Origin: AC-69 sp044867345
Lineage (GTDB): Bacteria > Actinomycetota > UBA4738 > HRBIN12
DNA: 11,672 nt
NCBI GenBank assembly: GCA_044867345.1
Contig: JBIOUU010000059.1
Coordinates: 1 to 11,672, forward strand
Direction of reading: 5' to 3'
Position 1 is the stretch's first letter, and every line of letters begins with the position of its first letter. The position numbers and the translations under genes were made by a program. This document shows, piece by piece, positions 1 to 6,192 of the stretch. The notes beneath the pieces were generated by a model. It saw only the letters and a program-made list of their open reading frames with translations, made no database searches and was not told the DNA's origin.

Positions 1-132
1 CCGACCCGGTCGCGGCACGCGCGTCACGACCACCACGACATCGTGTCGCGAACGGGCCAGGGCCTCGAGCGAGGGGACGGACCAAGAGTCGTTCCCCAGG
101 AAGGCGACGCGGAGGGCGCGGGGGTCGGCCAC
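1..132 (-). CDS. fmt: Methionyl-tRNA formyltransferase, N-terminal fragment (runs off left edge)
   Basis: The first 44 codons of a gene cut by the window edge. The translation from the GTG at 130-132 reads MADPRALRVAFLGNDSWS followed by VPSLEALARSRHDVVVVVT, which matches the start of the formyltransferase Rossmann fold (family pattern F-x-G-T-P-x-F-x-V-P-S-L-x-A-L, then V-T-x-P). Fmt formylates Met-tRNAfMet using 10-formyl-THF in the cytoplasm. It lies 25 bases downstream of def, the deformylase that removes the same formyl group, and def-fmt pairing is a classic arrangement. The usual G-T/S-P after the first strand reads G-N-D here, which is somewhat divergent. No convincing ribosome binding site precedes the GTG. 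The catalytic Asn-His-Asp residues lie outside the window, so the call rests on the N-terminal pattern plus context. Another formyltransferase-fold protein is possible but less likely. Confidence 0.77.
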   Translation of the reverse strand, partial: MADPRALRVAFLGNDSWSVPSLEALARSRHDVVVVVTRVPRPGR

Positions 133-157
133 CGGGCGAGGATACGCGGCGCGCGGA

Positions 158-676
158 TCAGGGCGTGGGCGAGCGCTCCTGGTGCTGCTTCACGTCGTGA
201 TCCCGCAGCATGCGCATGACTTCGCGCCGGCCCTGCGGCGGAAGCCGGTCGATGTACAGGACTCCCTGTATGTGGTCGGTCTCGTGTTGGAAGATCCGCG
301 CCAGCAGTCCCTCGCCTCGCAGCTCGAGGGGTCGGCCCTCCACGTCCACCCCACGCAGGGTGGCCCGCAGCGAGCGGACCGTGGGGTAGAAGGGCCCCGG
401 GATCGAGAGGCACCCCTCGTCGCGGGTCTCCTCGTCCTCCAGGTCCGAGAGTTCCGGGTTGGCCACGGCGCCCGCGTTGCCCTCGCCGTCGTCGTAGACG
501 AAGAGCCGGAGCGACACCCCCACCTGCGGGGCCGCCAAGCCGACACCGGGTGCGGCGTACATCGTCTCGGACATGTCGTCGACCAGCCGGCGAAGCGATC
601 CGTCGAACCGTTCGACCGAACGAGCTTTCTCCCGAAGGACCGGGTCACCCAGCTTCCTGATGCGAAGGACGGCCAT
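158..676 (-). CDS. def: Peptide deformylase
   Basis: A 172-residue cytoplasmic metalloenzyme that removes the N-formyl group from nascent proteins. All three family motifs are visible: GVGLAAPQ (residues 44-51), EGCLS (87-91) and QHETDHIQG (130-138). These supply metal ligands Cys89, His131 and His135, catalytic Glu132 and the oxyanion Gln51. The length is normal for the family. The N-terminus MAVLRIRKLGDPVLREKA is the expected beginning and starts with ATG. A GAGGAG ribosome binding site overlaps the priA stop codon, with a 15-base gap to priA and a 25-base gap to fmt, so it is probably cotranscribed with both. The last 12 residues (KQHQERSPTP and before) are a polar tail without recognisable function. 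Nothing is missing. Confidence 0.97.
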   Translation of the reverse strand: MAVLRIRKLGDPVLREKARSVERFDGSLRRLVDDMSETMYAAPGVGLAAPQVGVSLRLFVYDDGEGNAGAVANPELSDLEDEETRDEGCLSIPGPFYPTVRSLRATLRGVDVEGRPLELRGEGLLARIFQHETDHIQGVLYIDRLPPQGRREVMRMLRDHDVKQHQERSPTP

Positions 677-687
677 CGTGATCGGCG

Positions 688-693
688 CTCCTC
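688..693 (-). promoter_or_regulatory. Ribosome binding site of def, overlapping priA stop
   Basis: GAGGAG on the minus strand, 11 bases before the def ATG. It overlaps the TGA stop of priA (692-694), so ribosomes finishing priA arrive on the def initiation site, which suggests translational coupling. Confidence 0.7.
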
Positions 694-2437
694 AGAGGTG
701 GGGCTCGGCCTCGACCCGGGTAACCACGCCCCGTTCCGACAGGGCTCGCATCGTCCGGCCGAACGTCCGGACCGCCCCTGGTTCGAGCGCGACCAAGCAT
801 ACCGTCTGCCCCTCGCCGCTCGAAGACAGGAGCGTTCGGGGGTCCAACGAAGCGAGCTCGTCCCCGAGCGTGGCGTCGCCGGTCACCCGGAACACCGGCC
901 AGCCGGCGGGGAAGCCCGCGTCGGCCCGGCGGGGCAGCTCGCTTCGGTGGAAGCGAGCGGGGTTCCCCGAGACGAGGGATTGGACCGCTGGGTCGCCCGG
1001 GTGGCGGCTCTGCACGATCACGCGACCGGAAGGTGAGGCCAATGCCGCCGCCTCCATCCAGGTGGCCAGGGCTCGCTCCCGGGCCGCCAGGCCCGGCCGG
1101 CGAGCGGCCTGATCGGCATCGAGGATGGCCACCAGGTCCAGGCCGACTGGGCCGAAGTCCTTCACCGCCTCCACGCCACCCACCGTCACCTCACGATCTC
1201 CGGGAGGTCCGGGGCGGTCGCCCGAGCCGGTCCGGCGGACCGGCACCGGGGCCACCGCCCGGGCCCATTCCTCCACGCGCTCGGCCCCACCTCGGGCGAT
1301 GCCGAAGTCGGCGGCCCCGCAGTTCGCACACGTCCCGTCCGCTCCGCACACGGTGCACCGAACCGCTCCCCCCTGGGACCGAAGCATCCCGCCACAGGCG
1401 GCGCAGGCGGCCGGCTCCCCGCATGCCCGACACACCCGCGCGACGCCGTATCCCGGCAGGGGCTGGAACAGGAACCCGCGGCTCGCGTCCTTCAGCGCGG
1501 AGACCAGGCGGGGGGCTCGTCCCTCCGGGCCGGGCCGGACCACCTCGACCGGCGGCCACCGCCGCGCGCGCGGGACCACCTCCACGGCGCCCGCCGTCAC
1601 GGCCTCCCCCGATGGGCATAGTGCCGCCATCACGCAGACTGCACCCGACCGCATCGCACGGGCAAGGGCAACGTCGCGGACGTGGTAGTAGGGCGAACGC
1701 TCCTCCCGGTGCCCGGCGTGGCTCTCCCTGGAGACATAGAGGAGCCCGAGGTCCACCGTCGGCGCGAACACGGCGGGACGGGTCCCCACGACGACCCGAT
1801 ACGCGCCTGACCGGATGTCGAGCCACATCCGATACCGGGCCCGCTGGCTCCCACCGGCGAACAACGCGACGTGCTCGCCGTAGGCGTCCAGGATGGCCGA
1901 GCCCGTGGCCGGGAGCGGCTCCAGCTCGGGGACGAGGACGATCGCGCTCCGGCCCTCCCCGAGAGCCGCGCCCACCGCTTCCACGGCGACCCGTTGCTCT
2001 TCCTCCGGCGCCGGACGCACCAGGAATGCGCCGGCGCCGCCCCGGAGCGCGGTGAGCATGTCCGATCCTGCGCGATAGCTCGTGAGGACGGGCGCCGTCT
2101 CGAGAGGGAGGGCGGGGACCGAGGAGCGAGCAGGGTTGGAAGCGACCGTCTCCTCCGAGGCGACACGCGGTGGATATGACCGCTCGATCACCGAGGCGAG
2201 CGGCGCAACGTACCGCTCGCTCACCCATCGCAGCACCTCGAGCATCGACGGGTCGAAGAATCTCACGGGCGACACCGCCTTCTTCACCCGGAGCATCCGG
2301 TCCGGAACCTCCTCCGAATGCCCCAACACCCACCCCCGGACCAGCCGGCCGTGAAACGGGACCTGCACCAGCGAGCCGATCCCGGCGCCCAGGCCCTCGT
2401 CGAGCTCGTACGTGAACGGCCGATCGAGCGACAGCAC
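692..2437 (-). CDS. priA: PriA-like primosomal protein N', helicase motifs degenerate (actinobacterial type)
   Basis: A 581-residue protein whose N-terminus (DRPFTYEL, then GSLVQVPFHGRLVRGWVLG, residues 5-39) is the PriA 3'-DNA-end-binding domain. The helicase core is recognisable by VGTRPAVFAP (217-226), PYYHVRDVALARA (249-261), GAERVEEWA (384-392) and ILDADQAARRPGLAARERAL (438-457). Eight cysteines in four pairs (336/339, 345/348, 361/364, 370/373) form the Zn-binding insert. Key ATPase elements are gone: no Walker A G-x-x-G-x-G-K-T, the DEEH box reads V-S-R-E-S-H (235-240), and the GRAGR motif is absent. This is the known state of actinobacterial PriA, taken to act in replication restart without helicase activity. 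The first candidate start is GTG at 2435-2437, but homology runs about 12 residues upstream (VDICVDRPV), so the true start is uncertain. It follows metK after 58 bases and precedes def by 15. Confidence 0.93.
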   Translation of the reverse strand: MLSLDRPFTYELDEGLGAGIGSLVQVPFHGRLVRGWVLGHSEEVPDRMLRVKKAVSPVRFFDPSMLEVLRWVSERYVAPLASVIERSYPPRVASEETVASNPARSSVPALPLETAPVLTSYRAGSDMLTALRGGAGAFLVRPAPEEEQRVAVEAVGAALGEGRSAIVLVPELEPLPATGSAILDAYGEHVALFAGGSQRARYRMWLDIRSGAYRVVVGTRPAVFAPTVDLGLLYVSRESHAGHREERSPYYHVRDVALARAMRSGAVCVMAALCPSGEAVTAGAVEVVPRARRWPPVEVVRPGPEGRAPRLVSALKDASRGFLFQPLPGYGVARVCRACGEPAACAACGGMLRSQGGAVRCTVCGADGTCANCGAADFGIARGGAERVEEWARAVAPVPVRRTGSGDRPGPPGDREVTVGGVEAVKDFGPVGLDLVAILDADQAARRPGLAARERALATWMEAAALASPSGRVIVQSRHPGDPAVQSLVSGNPARFHRSELPRRADAGFPAGWPVFRVTGDATLGDELASLDPRTLLSSSGEGQTVCLVALEPGAVRTFGRTMRALSERGVVTRVEAEPHL

Positions 2438-2495
2438 CGGACGGTCGACGCAGATATCGACGGGTCCCGAGAGGATCCGTTCGTCCGCGAGAGGG

Positions 2496-3683
2496 CTAGT
2501 CGAACGCGCGGCGAAGCTCGTCGGCGCGGTCGGTCGCCTCCCAGGAGAACTCCTTGCGGCCGAAGTGCCCGTAGGCCGCCGTCTCCTCGTAGATCGGCCG
2601 TCGGAGATCGAGCTGCCGGATGATGGCAGCCGGCCGGAAGTCGAACGCGTCCCACACGAGGTCGACGATCTGGTCCGGGTCCACCCGCTCGGTCCCGAAC
2701 GTGTCGACGGCGAGCGAAACCGGATGCGCCGCGCCGATGGCGTAGGCCACCTGGATCTGGAGCCGTTCGGCGAATCCCGCGGCCACCAGGTTCTTGGCCA
2801 CGTACCGGGCCATGTACGCTGCCGAGCGATCCACCTTCGTGGGGTCCTTGCCCGAGAAGCAGCCGCCCCCGTGGGGGGCCATCCCGCCGTAGGTGTCGAC
2901 CATGATCTTGCGTCCGGTCAGCCCGGTGTCGGCCTTCGGACCGCCGATCTCGAACCGGCCCGTGGGATTGACCAGGATGCGAACGCCCTCGGCGTCGAGC
3001 TCGAACTCGCGGAGCACCGGGTCGATGACCTCGGCCTTCACGTCGGGCGCGAGGAGGGTGTCGACGTCGACCTCCTCTCGATGCTGCGCGGAGATCAGCA
3101 CGGTGTCGACCCGAACGGGCGTGCCGTCCCGATACTCGATGGTGACCTGGCTCTTCCCGTCCGGACGGAGGTAGGGAACGACGCCGGCCTTGCGCACGTC
3201 GGCCAGGCGCTTGGTCAGCCGATGGGCCATGGCGATGGGGATCGGCATGAGCTCGTCGGTGTCCTGGCACGCGTAGCCGAACATCATGCCCTGGTCGCCC
3301 GCCCCGAGCGTGTCGAGATCGTCCCGCGATCCTTCCACGCGCTGTTCGAGCGAGTGCTCGACCCCCCGGGCGATGTCCGGCGATTGCTCCTGGATCGACG
3401 TCAGCACCCCGCACGTCGCGCCGTCGATGCCGAAGTTCGCGTCGGTGTATCCGATCTCGAGGACGGTCCGGCGGACCACCGAGGGGATGTCGACGTACTC
3501 GGAGGTGGTGATCTCCCCGGCCACCATGACGATCCCCGTCGTGACGAGCGTCTCGCACGCCACCCGTCCCTCCAGATCGACGGCGAGGATCGCGTCGAGG
3601 ACGGCGTCGGAGATCTGGTCGGCGAGCTTGTCGGGGTGTCCTTCGGTGACGGACTCGGAGGAGAACAGGTACCCCTTGCGCAT
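2496..3683 (-). CDS. metK: S-adenosylmethionine synthase
   Basis: A 395-residue enzyme that makes S-adenosylmethionine from ATP and methionine, acting in the cytoplasm as a dimer or tetramer. The family signatures are intact: FSSESVTEGHPDK (7-19, with catalytic His16 and metal ligand Asp18), GAGDQGMMFGYA (127-138), GGGCFSGKDPTKVDRSAAY (272-290) and the C-terminal YGHFGR (371-376). Cys replaces the commoner Ala in GGG-A-FS, a substitution allowed in the family. Length and ATG start are standard. It lies 37 bases downstream of coaBC. There is no Shine-Dalgarno sequence before the ATG, but a TATACT element ends 7 bases upstream, so a separate leaderless transcript is possible in addition to readthrough from upstream. 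Nothing is missing or truncated. Confidence 0.99.
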   Translation of the reverse strand: MRKGYLFSSESVTEGHPDKLADQISDAVLDAILAVDLEGRVACETLVTTGIVMVAGEITTSEYVDIPSVVRRTVLEIGYTDANFGIDGATCGVLTSIQEQSPDIARGVEHSLEQRVEGSRDDLDTLGAGDQGMMFGYACQDTDELMPIPIAMAHRLTKRLADVRKAGVVPYLRPDGKSQVTIEYRDGTPVRVDTVLISAQHREEVDVDTLLAPDVKAEVIDPVLREFELDAEGVRILVNPTGRFEIGGPKADTGLTGRKIMVDTYGGMAPHGGGCFSGKDPTKVDRSAAYMARYVAKNLVAAGFAERLQIQVAYAIGAAHPVSLAVDTFGTERVDPDQIVDLVWDAFDFRPAAIIRQLDLRRPIYEETAAYGHFGRKEFSWEATDRADELRRAFD

Positions 3684-3690
3684 CGCGCGG

Positions 3691-3696
3691 AGTATA
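3691..3696 (-). promoter_or_regulatory. Candidate -10 element of a leaderless metK promoter
   Basis: TATACT on the minus strand in the short coaBC-metK gap, followed by 7 bases and then the metK ATG. Transcription from it would begin at or next to the A of ATG. No good -35 hexamer is seen 16-19 bases upstream. The same hexamer occurs in the better promoter before mihF. The lack of a ribosome binding site at metK fits leaderless initiation, which is common in actinobacteria; the promoter role is inference. Confidence 0.5.
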
Positions 3697-3720
3697 TCCG
3701 GCCCCGCCGACGCTCCCTGC

Positions 3721-4926
3721 CTACCGCGAAAGCATCTTGGTCAGACGGTCGCAGACGGCCGCCGCGAGCTCTGTTTTGGTCCACTCACGCAAGGGTTCGT
3801 CGTCGCCGGTGCGGGACAGGATCGCGGCGTGGTTTCTCTCCGAGCCGAAGCCGGTCCCCTCCCGGCCAACCTCGTTGGCCACGAGCAGGTCCAGACGCTT
3901 GGCCACGAGCTTGGATCGGCCGGCCTCCTCGACGTCCCCGGTCTCGGCGGCGAAGCCCACCAGGACCCGGTCCCCCTTCACCTCGCCGAGCTCCGCCAGG
4001 ATGTCTGGCGTGGGGGCCAGCTCGAGTCCCGGTGGCCCCCCTTCCTTCTTCAGCTTGGTGGGCGCGGCCTCCCTGGGACGGAAGTCGGCGACGGCCGCCG
4101 CCATGACCACCGCGTCCGCGTCGTCGGCGGCCTCGAGGACGGCCATCCGCATCTCCTCCGCCGTGGCCACCCGAACCAGGCGGGGGCCCTCGGGAGGGTC
4201 GACGGTGCCGGGCCCCACCACGAGCGTTACCTCTGCACCACGGGCGAAGGCTTCCCGGGCCACGGCGAAGCCCATCCGTCCGGTGGAACGATTCCCCACG
4301 AATCGCACCGGGTCGATGGGCTCCCAGGTCGGCCCGGCCGTCACCACGATCCGCCGCCCGGCGAGGTCCCGCCCTCGGGACGCGACCTCCTCCATGGCCG
4401 CCAGGATGTCCTCGGGCTCGGCCATCCGGCCCAGGCCCTCGTCTCCCGCGGCGAGCGGCCCCCTGGCCGGCCCGACCACGACGGTGCCACGCTCCTGCAG
4501 GGCGAGCACGTTGGCCTGGGTCGCCGGGTGCTCCCACATGCCGCTGTGCATGGCCGGCGCGACGACGAGCGGGCAGGTCGCCTCGAGGAGGGTCGAGGTG
4601 AGCAGATCGTCGGCGATCCCACCGGAGAGCTTGGCGATGACGTTCGCCGTGGCCGGCGCGACCACGGCCACGTCCGCTCCGCGGGCCAGGCGTACGTGCA
4701 ACACGGAACCGGGCTCCTCCCACACCTCGGTGTAGGTCGGTCGACCCGAGAGCGCGGCGAACGTGTCGGTTCCGACGAACCGCGTCGCCGACGGGGTCAT
4801 GACCACCTGCACGGCCGCCCCGGCTTGGGTCAACAGGCGCGTGAGAACGCAGGCCTTGTAGGCGGCGATGCCGCCGGTGACGCCGAGCAGGACCCGGCGT
4901 CCCGCGAGCGGGCTACTTGATCCCAA
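3721..4926 (-). CDS. coaBC: Bifunctional phosphopantothenoylcysteine decarboxylase / phosphopantothenate-cysteine ligase
   Basis: A 401-residue fusion catalysing two successive steps of coenzyme A synthesis: ligation of cysteine to 4'-phosphopantothenate (CoaB) and FMN-dependent decarboxylation to 4'-phosphopantetheine (CoaC). The CoaC half (about 8-185) shows GVTGGIAAYKA (15-25), catalytic His77 in LHVRL, APATANVIAKL (90-100) and PAMHSGMW (124-131). Asn is replaced by His in the usual PAMN, and the ACGD flap reads AAGD (159-162), so the active-site Cys is absent. The CoaB half shows TAGPTWEPIDPVR (196-208), NRSTGRMG (212-219), AAAVADFRP (276-284), KLKK (291-294) and GFAAET (324-329). Length is normal. 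The only usable start is TTG at 4924-4926, inside the end of rpoZ (14-base overlap), implying translational coupling. It is followed by metK after 37 bases. Confidence 0.96.
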   Translation of the reverse strand: MGSSSPLAGRRVLLGVTGGIAAYKACVLTRLLTQAGAAVQVVMTPSATRFVGTDTFAALSGRPTYTEVWEEPGSVLHVRLARGADVAVVAPATANVIAKLSGGIADDLLTSTLLEATCPLVVAPAMHSGMWEHPATQANVLALQERGTVVVGPARGPLAAGDEGLGRMAEPEDILAAMEEVASRGRDLAGRRIVVTAGPTWEPIDPVRFVGNRSTGRMGFAVAREAFARGAEVTLVVGPGTVDPPEGPRLVRVATAEEMRMAVLEAADDADAVVMAAAVADFRPREAAPTKLKKEGGPPGLELAPTPDILAELGEVKGDRVLVGFAAETGDVEEAGRSKLVAKRLDLLVANEVGREGTGFGSERNHAAILSRTGDDEPLREWTKTELAAAVCDRLTKMLSR

Positions 4927-5161
4927 GCCCTTCGGGGCGCTCGGCCTGGATCTTCCCCTCGGCGATCTCCTCCAGGGCGATCGAGAGCGGCTTGTTCTGG
5001 AGGCCGCCCGTCTCGACGAGCGGGGGAACGAACTCCCCCCGGCCCTCGCCGAGCTGGTTGTAATAGGAGTTGATCTCGCGAGCCCGCCTGGCCGCCAGGA
5101 TGACCAGCGTGTACTTGGAGTCGACCTGGGCCAACAGGTCGTCGATCTTCGGTTCGATCAT
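4913..5161 (-). CDS. rpoZ: DNA-directed RNA polymerase omega subunit
   Basis: An 82-residue protein with the omega core SKYTLVILAARRAREIN (15-31) and the downstream helix NKPLSIALEEIAEGKI (56-71). It is a small structural subunit that helps the beta' subunit fold and assemble. The N-terminus MIEPKIDDLL lacks the M-A-R motif that contributes to the omega-side ppGpp site in E. coli. The ATG is preceded by GAAGGA 11 bases upstream, overlapping the gmk stop codon. The gene sits 15 bases after gmk and overlaps the coaBC start by 14 bases. gmk-rpoZ-coaBC is a very widely conserved trio. A perfect TATAAT inside the end of gmk could give it its own promoter. Confidence 0.97.
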   Translation of the reverse strand: MIEPKIDDLLAQVDSKYTLVILAARRAREINSYYNQLGEGRGEFVPPLVETGGLQNKPLSIALEEIAEGKIQAERPEGLGIK

Positions 5162-5172
5162 GGGTGCGCTCG

Positions 5173-5178
5173 TCCTTC
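5173..5178 (-). promoter_or_regulatory. Ribosome binding site of rpoZ, overlapping gmk stop
   Basis: GAAGGA on the minus strand, 11 bases before the rpoZ ATG. It overlaps the gmk TGA (5177-5179), so rpoZ translation is probably coupled to gmk. Confidence 0.65.
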
Positions 5179-5746
5179 AACTCGTGGTCCGGGACGCCTG
5201 GATTATAGCCTCGACCTGCGCCGTCGCCTGGTCCAGCCGATCGTTCACCACAACGTGGTCGAACCACCGCTGCTGGGCCATCTCCTCCTTCGCGGTGGCC
5301 AGGCGAAGGGCCAGTCGGGCCTCGTCCTCGGTCCCTCGACTCCGAAGGCGACGCTCCAGCTCTTCCATCGATGGCGGGGCCAGGAAGATTAGGATGGCCT
5401 CTGGGGCCCGCTCCCGGACCTGGCGGGCCCCCTGGACGTCGATCTCGAGGACGACATCCCGCCCGGCGGCCAGGGCCTCCTGCACCGGCCGGGCCGGCGT
5501 GCCCGACCGATGGCCCACCACGTGGGCCCACTCCAGGAGCTCCCCCCCGGCCACCAACCGGTCGAACTCCTCGTCGGAGACGAAGTGGTAGTCGATCCCA
5601 TCCCGCTCCTCGGGACGGGGCGCTCGCGTGGTCACCGAGACGGAGAGGTGTAGCTCGGGATGGCGTTCCAGCAGGCGCCGGACGACGGTGCCCTTCCCGA
5701 CCCCGGAAGGGCCGGAGATGACGAACAGGGTTCCCCGCTCGGCCAG
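5177..5746 (-). CDS. gmk: Guanylate kinase, probable CTG start
   Basis: GMP + ATP to GDP + ADP, essential in guanine nucleotide supply. Read from CTG at 5744-5746, the protein is 189 residues, a normal length. Its P-loop GPSGVGKGT (12-20) is followed by the GMP-binding signature TTRAPRPEERDGIDYHFV (39-56), LEWA (the GMP-binding Glu) and EIDVQGARQV. In the usual GNYYGT loop the sequence is GHRSGT, so the second Tyr is Ser; from memory a similar HRSGT occurs in mycobacterial Gmk. No ATG, GTG or TTG lies in frame between the mihF stop (5753-5755) and the P-loop. The first normal start (GTG at 5633-5635) would delete the P-loop and cannot be right. The gene is in the same frame as mihF, 6 bases after its TAA. 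Function is certain; the exact start is not. Confidence 0.92.
   Translation of the reverse strand: MAERGTLFVISGPSGVGKGTVVRRLLERHPELHLSVSVTTRAPRPEERDGIDYHFVSDEEFDRLVAGGELLEWAHVVGHRSGTPARPVQEALAAGRDVVLEIDVQGARQVRERAPEAILIFLAPPSMEELERRLRSRGTEDEARLALRLATAKEEMAQQRWFDHVVVNDRLDQATAQVEAIIQASRTTS
5202..5207 (-). promoter_or_regulatory. Perfect TATAAT: candidate internal promoter for rpoZ-coaBC
   Basis: A consensus -10 hexamer within the last codons of gmk, about 40 bases before the rpoZ ATG. It is partly formed by an ATA isoleucine codon, which is rare in such a GC-rich gene, hinting at selection for the site. No clear -35 hexamer stands 16-18 bases upstream. Promoter activity is inference. Confidence 0.45.
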
Positions 5747-5752
5747 GGCGAG

Positions 5753-6067
5753 TTACTTCTTGGCGAACTCGCCCAGGAGCGCGTCGCGCTGCTTCGCCCC
5801 GAGTCCGCGGATCCTGCGGCTGGCAGAGATGTCGAGCTTCTCCATGATCTTCCGTGCCCGGACCTTCCCCACGCCGGGCAGGGACTCGAGCACGGTGGAC
5901 ACCTTCATCTTGCCCACCGTGTCGTCGCCCTCCCTGGAGAGCATGTCCCGCAGCGTGAGCTTCCCGGACTTCAGCTGACCCTTGATCTCTGCGCGCTTCC
6001 TCCGGGCCTCCGCGGCCTTCTCCAGGGCCTGCCTACGCTGCTCATCGGTCAGGACGGGTAGGGGCAT
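5753..6067 (-). CDS. mihF: Integration host factor, actinobacterial type (mIHF)
   Basis: A 104-residue basic nucleoid-associated protein of the actinobacteria-specific mIHF family, unrelated in fold to HU/IHF. The N-terminal charged helix (TDEQRRQALEKAAEARRKRA, 7-26) is followed by the conserved VGKMKVSTVLESLPGVGK (51-68) and RGLGAKQRDALL (88-99). The second block is a helix-turn-helix-like DNA-binding element with the LPGVGK turn. From memory the sequence resembles the M. tuberculosis protein throughout. mIHF bends DNA and was first known for supporting phage L5 integration. The ATG at 6065-6067 is chosen because AAAGGAG lies 7 bases upstream and a promoter lies just ahead. A reading frame extending 23 codons further upstream would run over that promoter. 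It is the first gene of its transcription unit and is followed by gmk, as in other actinobacteria. Confidence 0.96.
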   Translation of the reverse strand: MPLPVLTDEQRRQALEKAAEARRKRAEIKGQLKSGKLTLRDMLSREGDDTVGKMKVSTVLESLPGVGKVRARKIMEKLDISASRRIRGLGAKQRDALLGEFAKK

Positions 6068-6074
6068 GACGACG

Positions 6075-6081
6075 CTCCTTT
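6075..6081 (-). promoter_or_regulatory. Strong ribosome binding site of mihF
   Basis: AAAGGAG on the minus strand with ideal 7-base spacing to the ATG at 6065-6067. It decides the mihF start in favour of MPLPVLTDEQ over the longer upstream reading frame. Confidence 0.85.
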
Positions 6082-6106
6082 GCTCGGTCGGCTCGGAAGT
6101 CTCGGG

Positions 6107-6136
6107 AGTATAGACACGCCCCCCTTGGCGCAGCAA
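6107..6136 (-). promoter_or_regulatory. Sigma-A-type promoter driving mihF-gmk-rpoZ
   Basis: On the minus strand, TTGCTG (-35, 6131-6136), an 18-base spacer and TATACT (-10, 6107-6112). The -10 is a 5/6 match and the -35 matches at TTG. The predicted start near 6100 gives a leader of about 33 bases with a strong ribosome binding site. Position and spacing both fit the housekeeping sigma factor. Confidence 0.68.
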
Positions 6137-6192
6137 CGCGAGTGTGCCGCCTCACCTGCGGTTTCGCTTCGCCCGCCGACGCACCGCGGAGG

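Larger units (their letters stand above)
6068..6192. other. Intergenic region separating the pyrimidine operon from the mihF unit
   Basis: A 125-base gap, the longest in the window. It holds the mihF promoter, a leader of about 33 bases and the ribosome binding site. I looked for a terminator after pyrF and found only weak, imperfect stem candidates (a 5-base GCGGT/ACCGC pairing with a 20-base loop) and no U-run, so some readthrough from pyrF is possible. Confidence 0.6.

Noticed and set aside
1033..2333. Long plus- and minus-strand open frames overlapping priA
   Set aside because: Arg/Pro/Gly-rich low-complexity translations typical of frame-shifted GC-rich coding sequence; the priA frame has motifs and paired cysteines.
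2284..3558. Minus-strand 424-codon frame within metK
   Set aside because: Out-of-frame shadow of metK that runs into priA, with an Arg/Gly/His-rich translation and no motifs.
2412..4920. Long plus-strand open frames (564 and 544 codons) opposite metK and coaBC
   Set aside because: Their translations have no recognisable family motifs, they lie antisense to two certain genes, and long antisense frames are expected in GC-rich DNA.
5177..5746. Gmk loop GHRSGT in place of GNYYGT as a novel active site
   Set aside because: From memory a similar HRSGT sequence occurs in mycobacterial guanylate kinase, so it is probably an ordinary actinobacterial variant.
6068..6136. N-terminal extension of mihF by 23 codons
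   Set aside because: It would begin at the -35 element and translate across the promoter; the AAAGGAG-spaced ATG at 6065-6067 matches the family start.
6140..6192. Rho-independent terminator after pyrF
   Set aside because: Only a 5-base stem with a 20-base loop and no T-run could be found.
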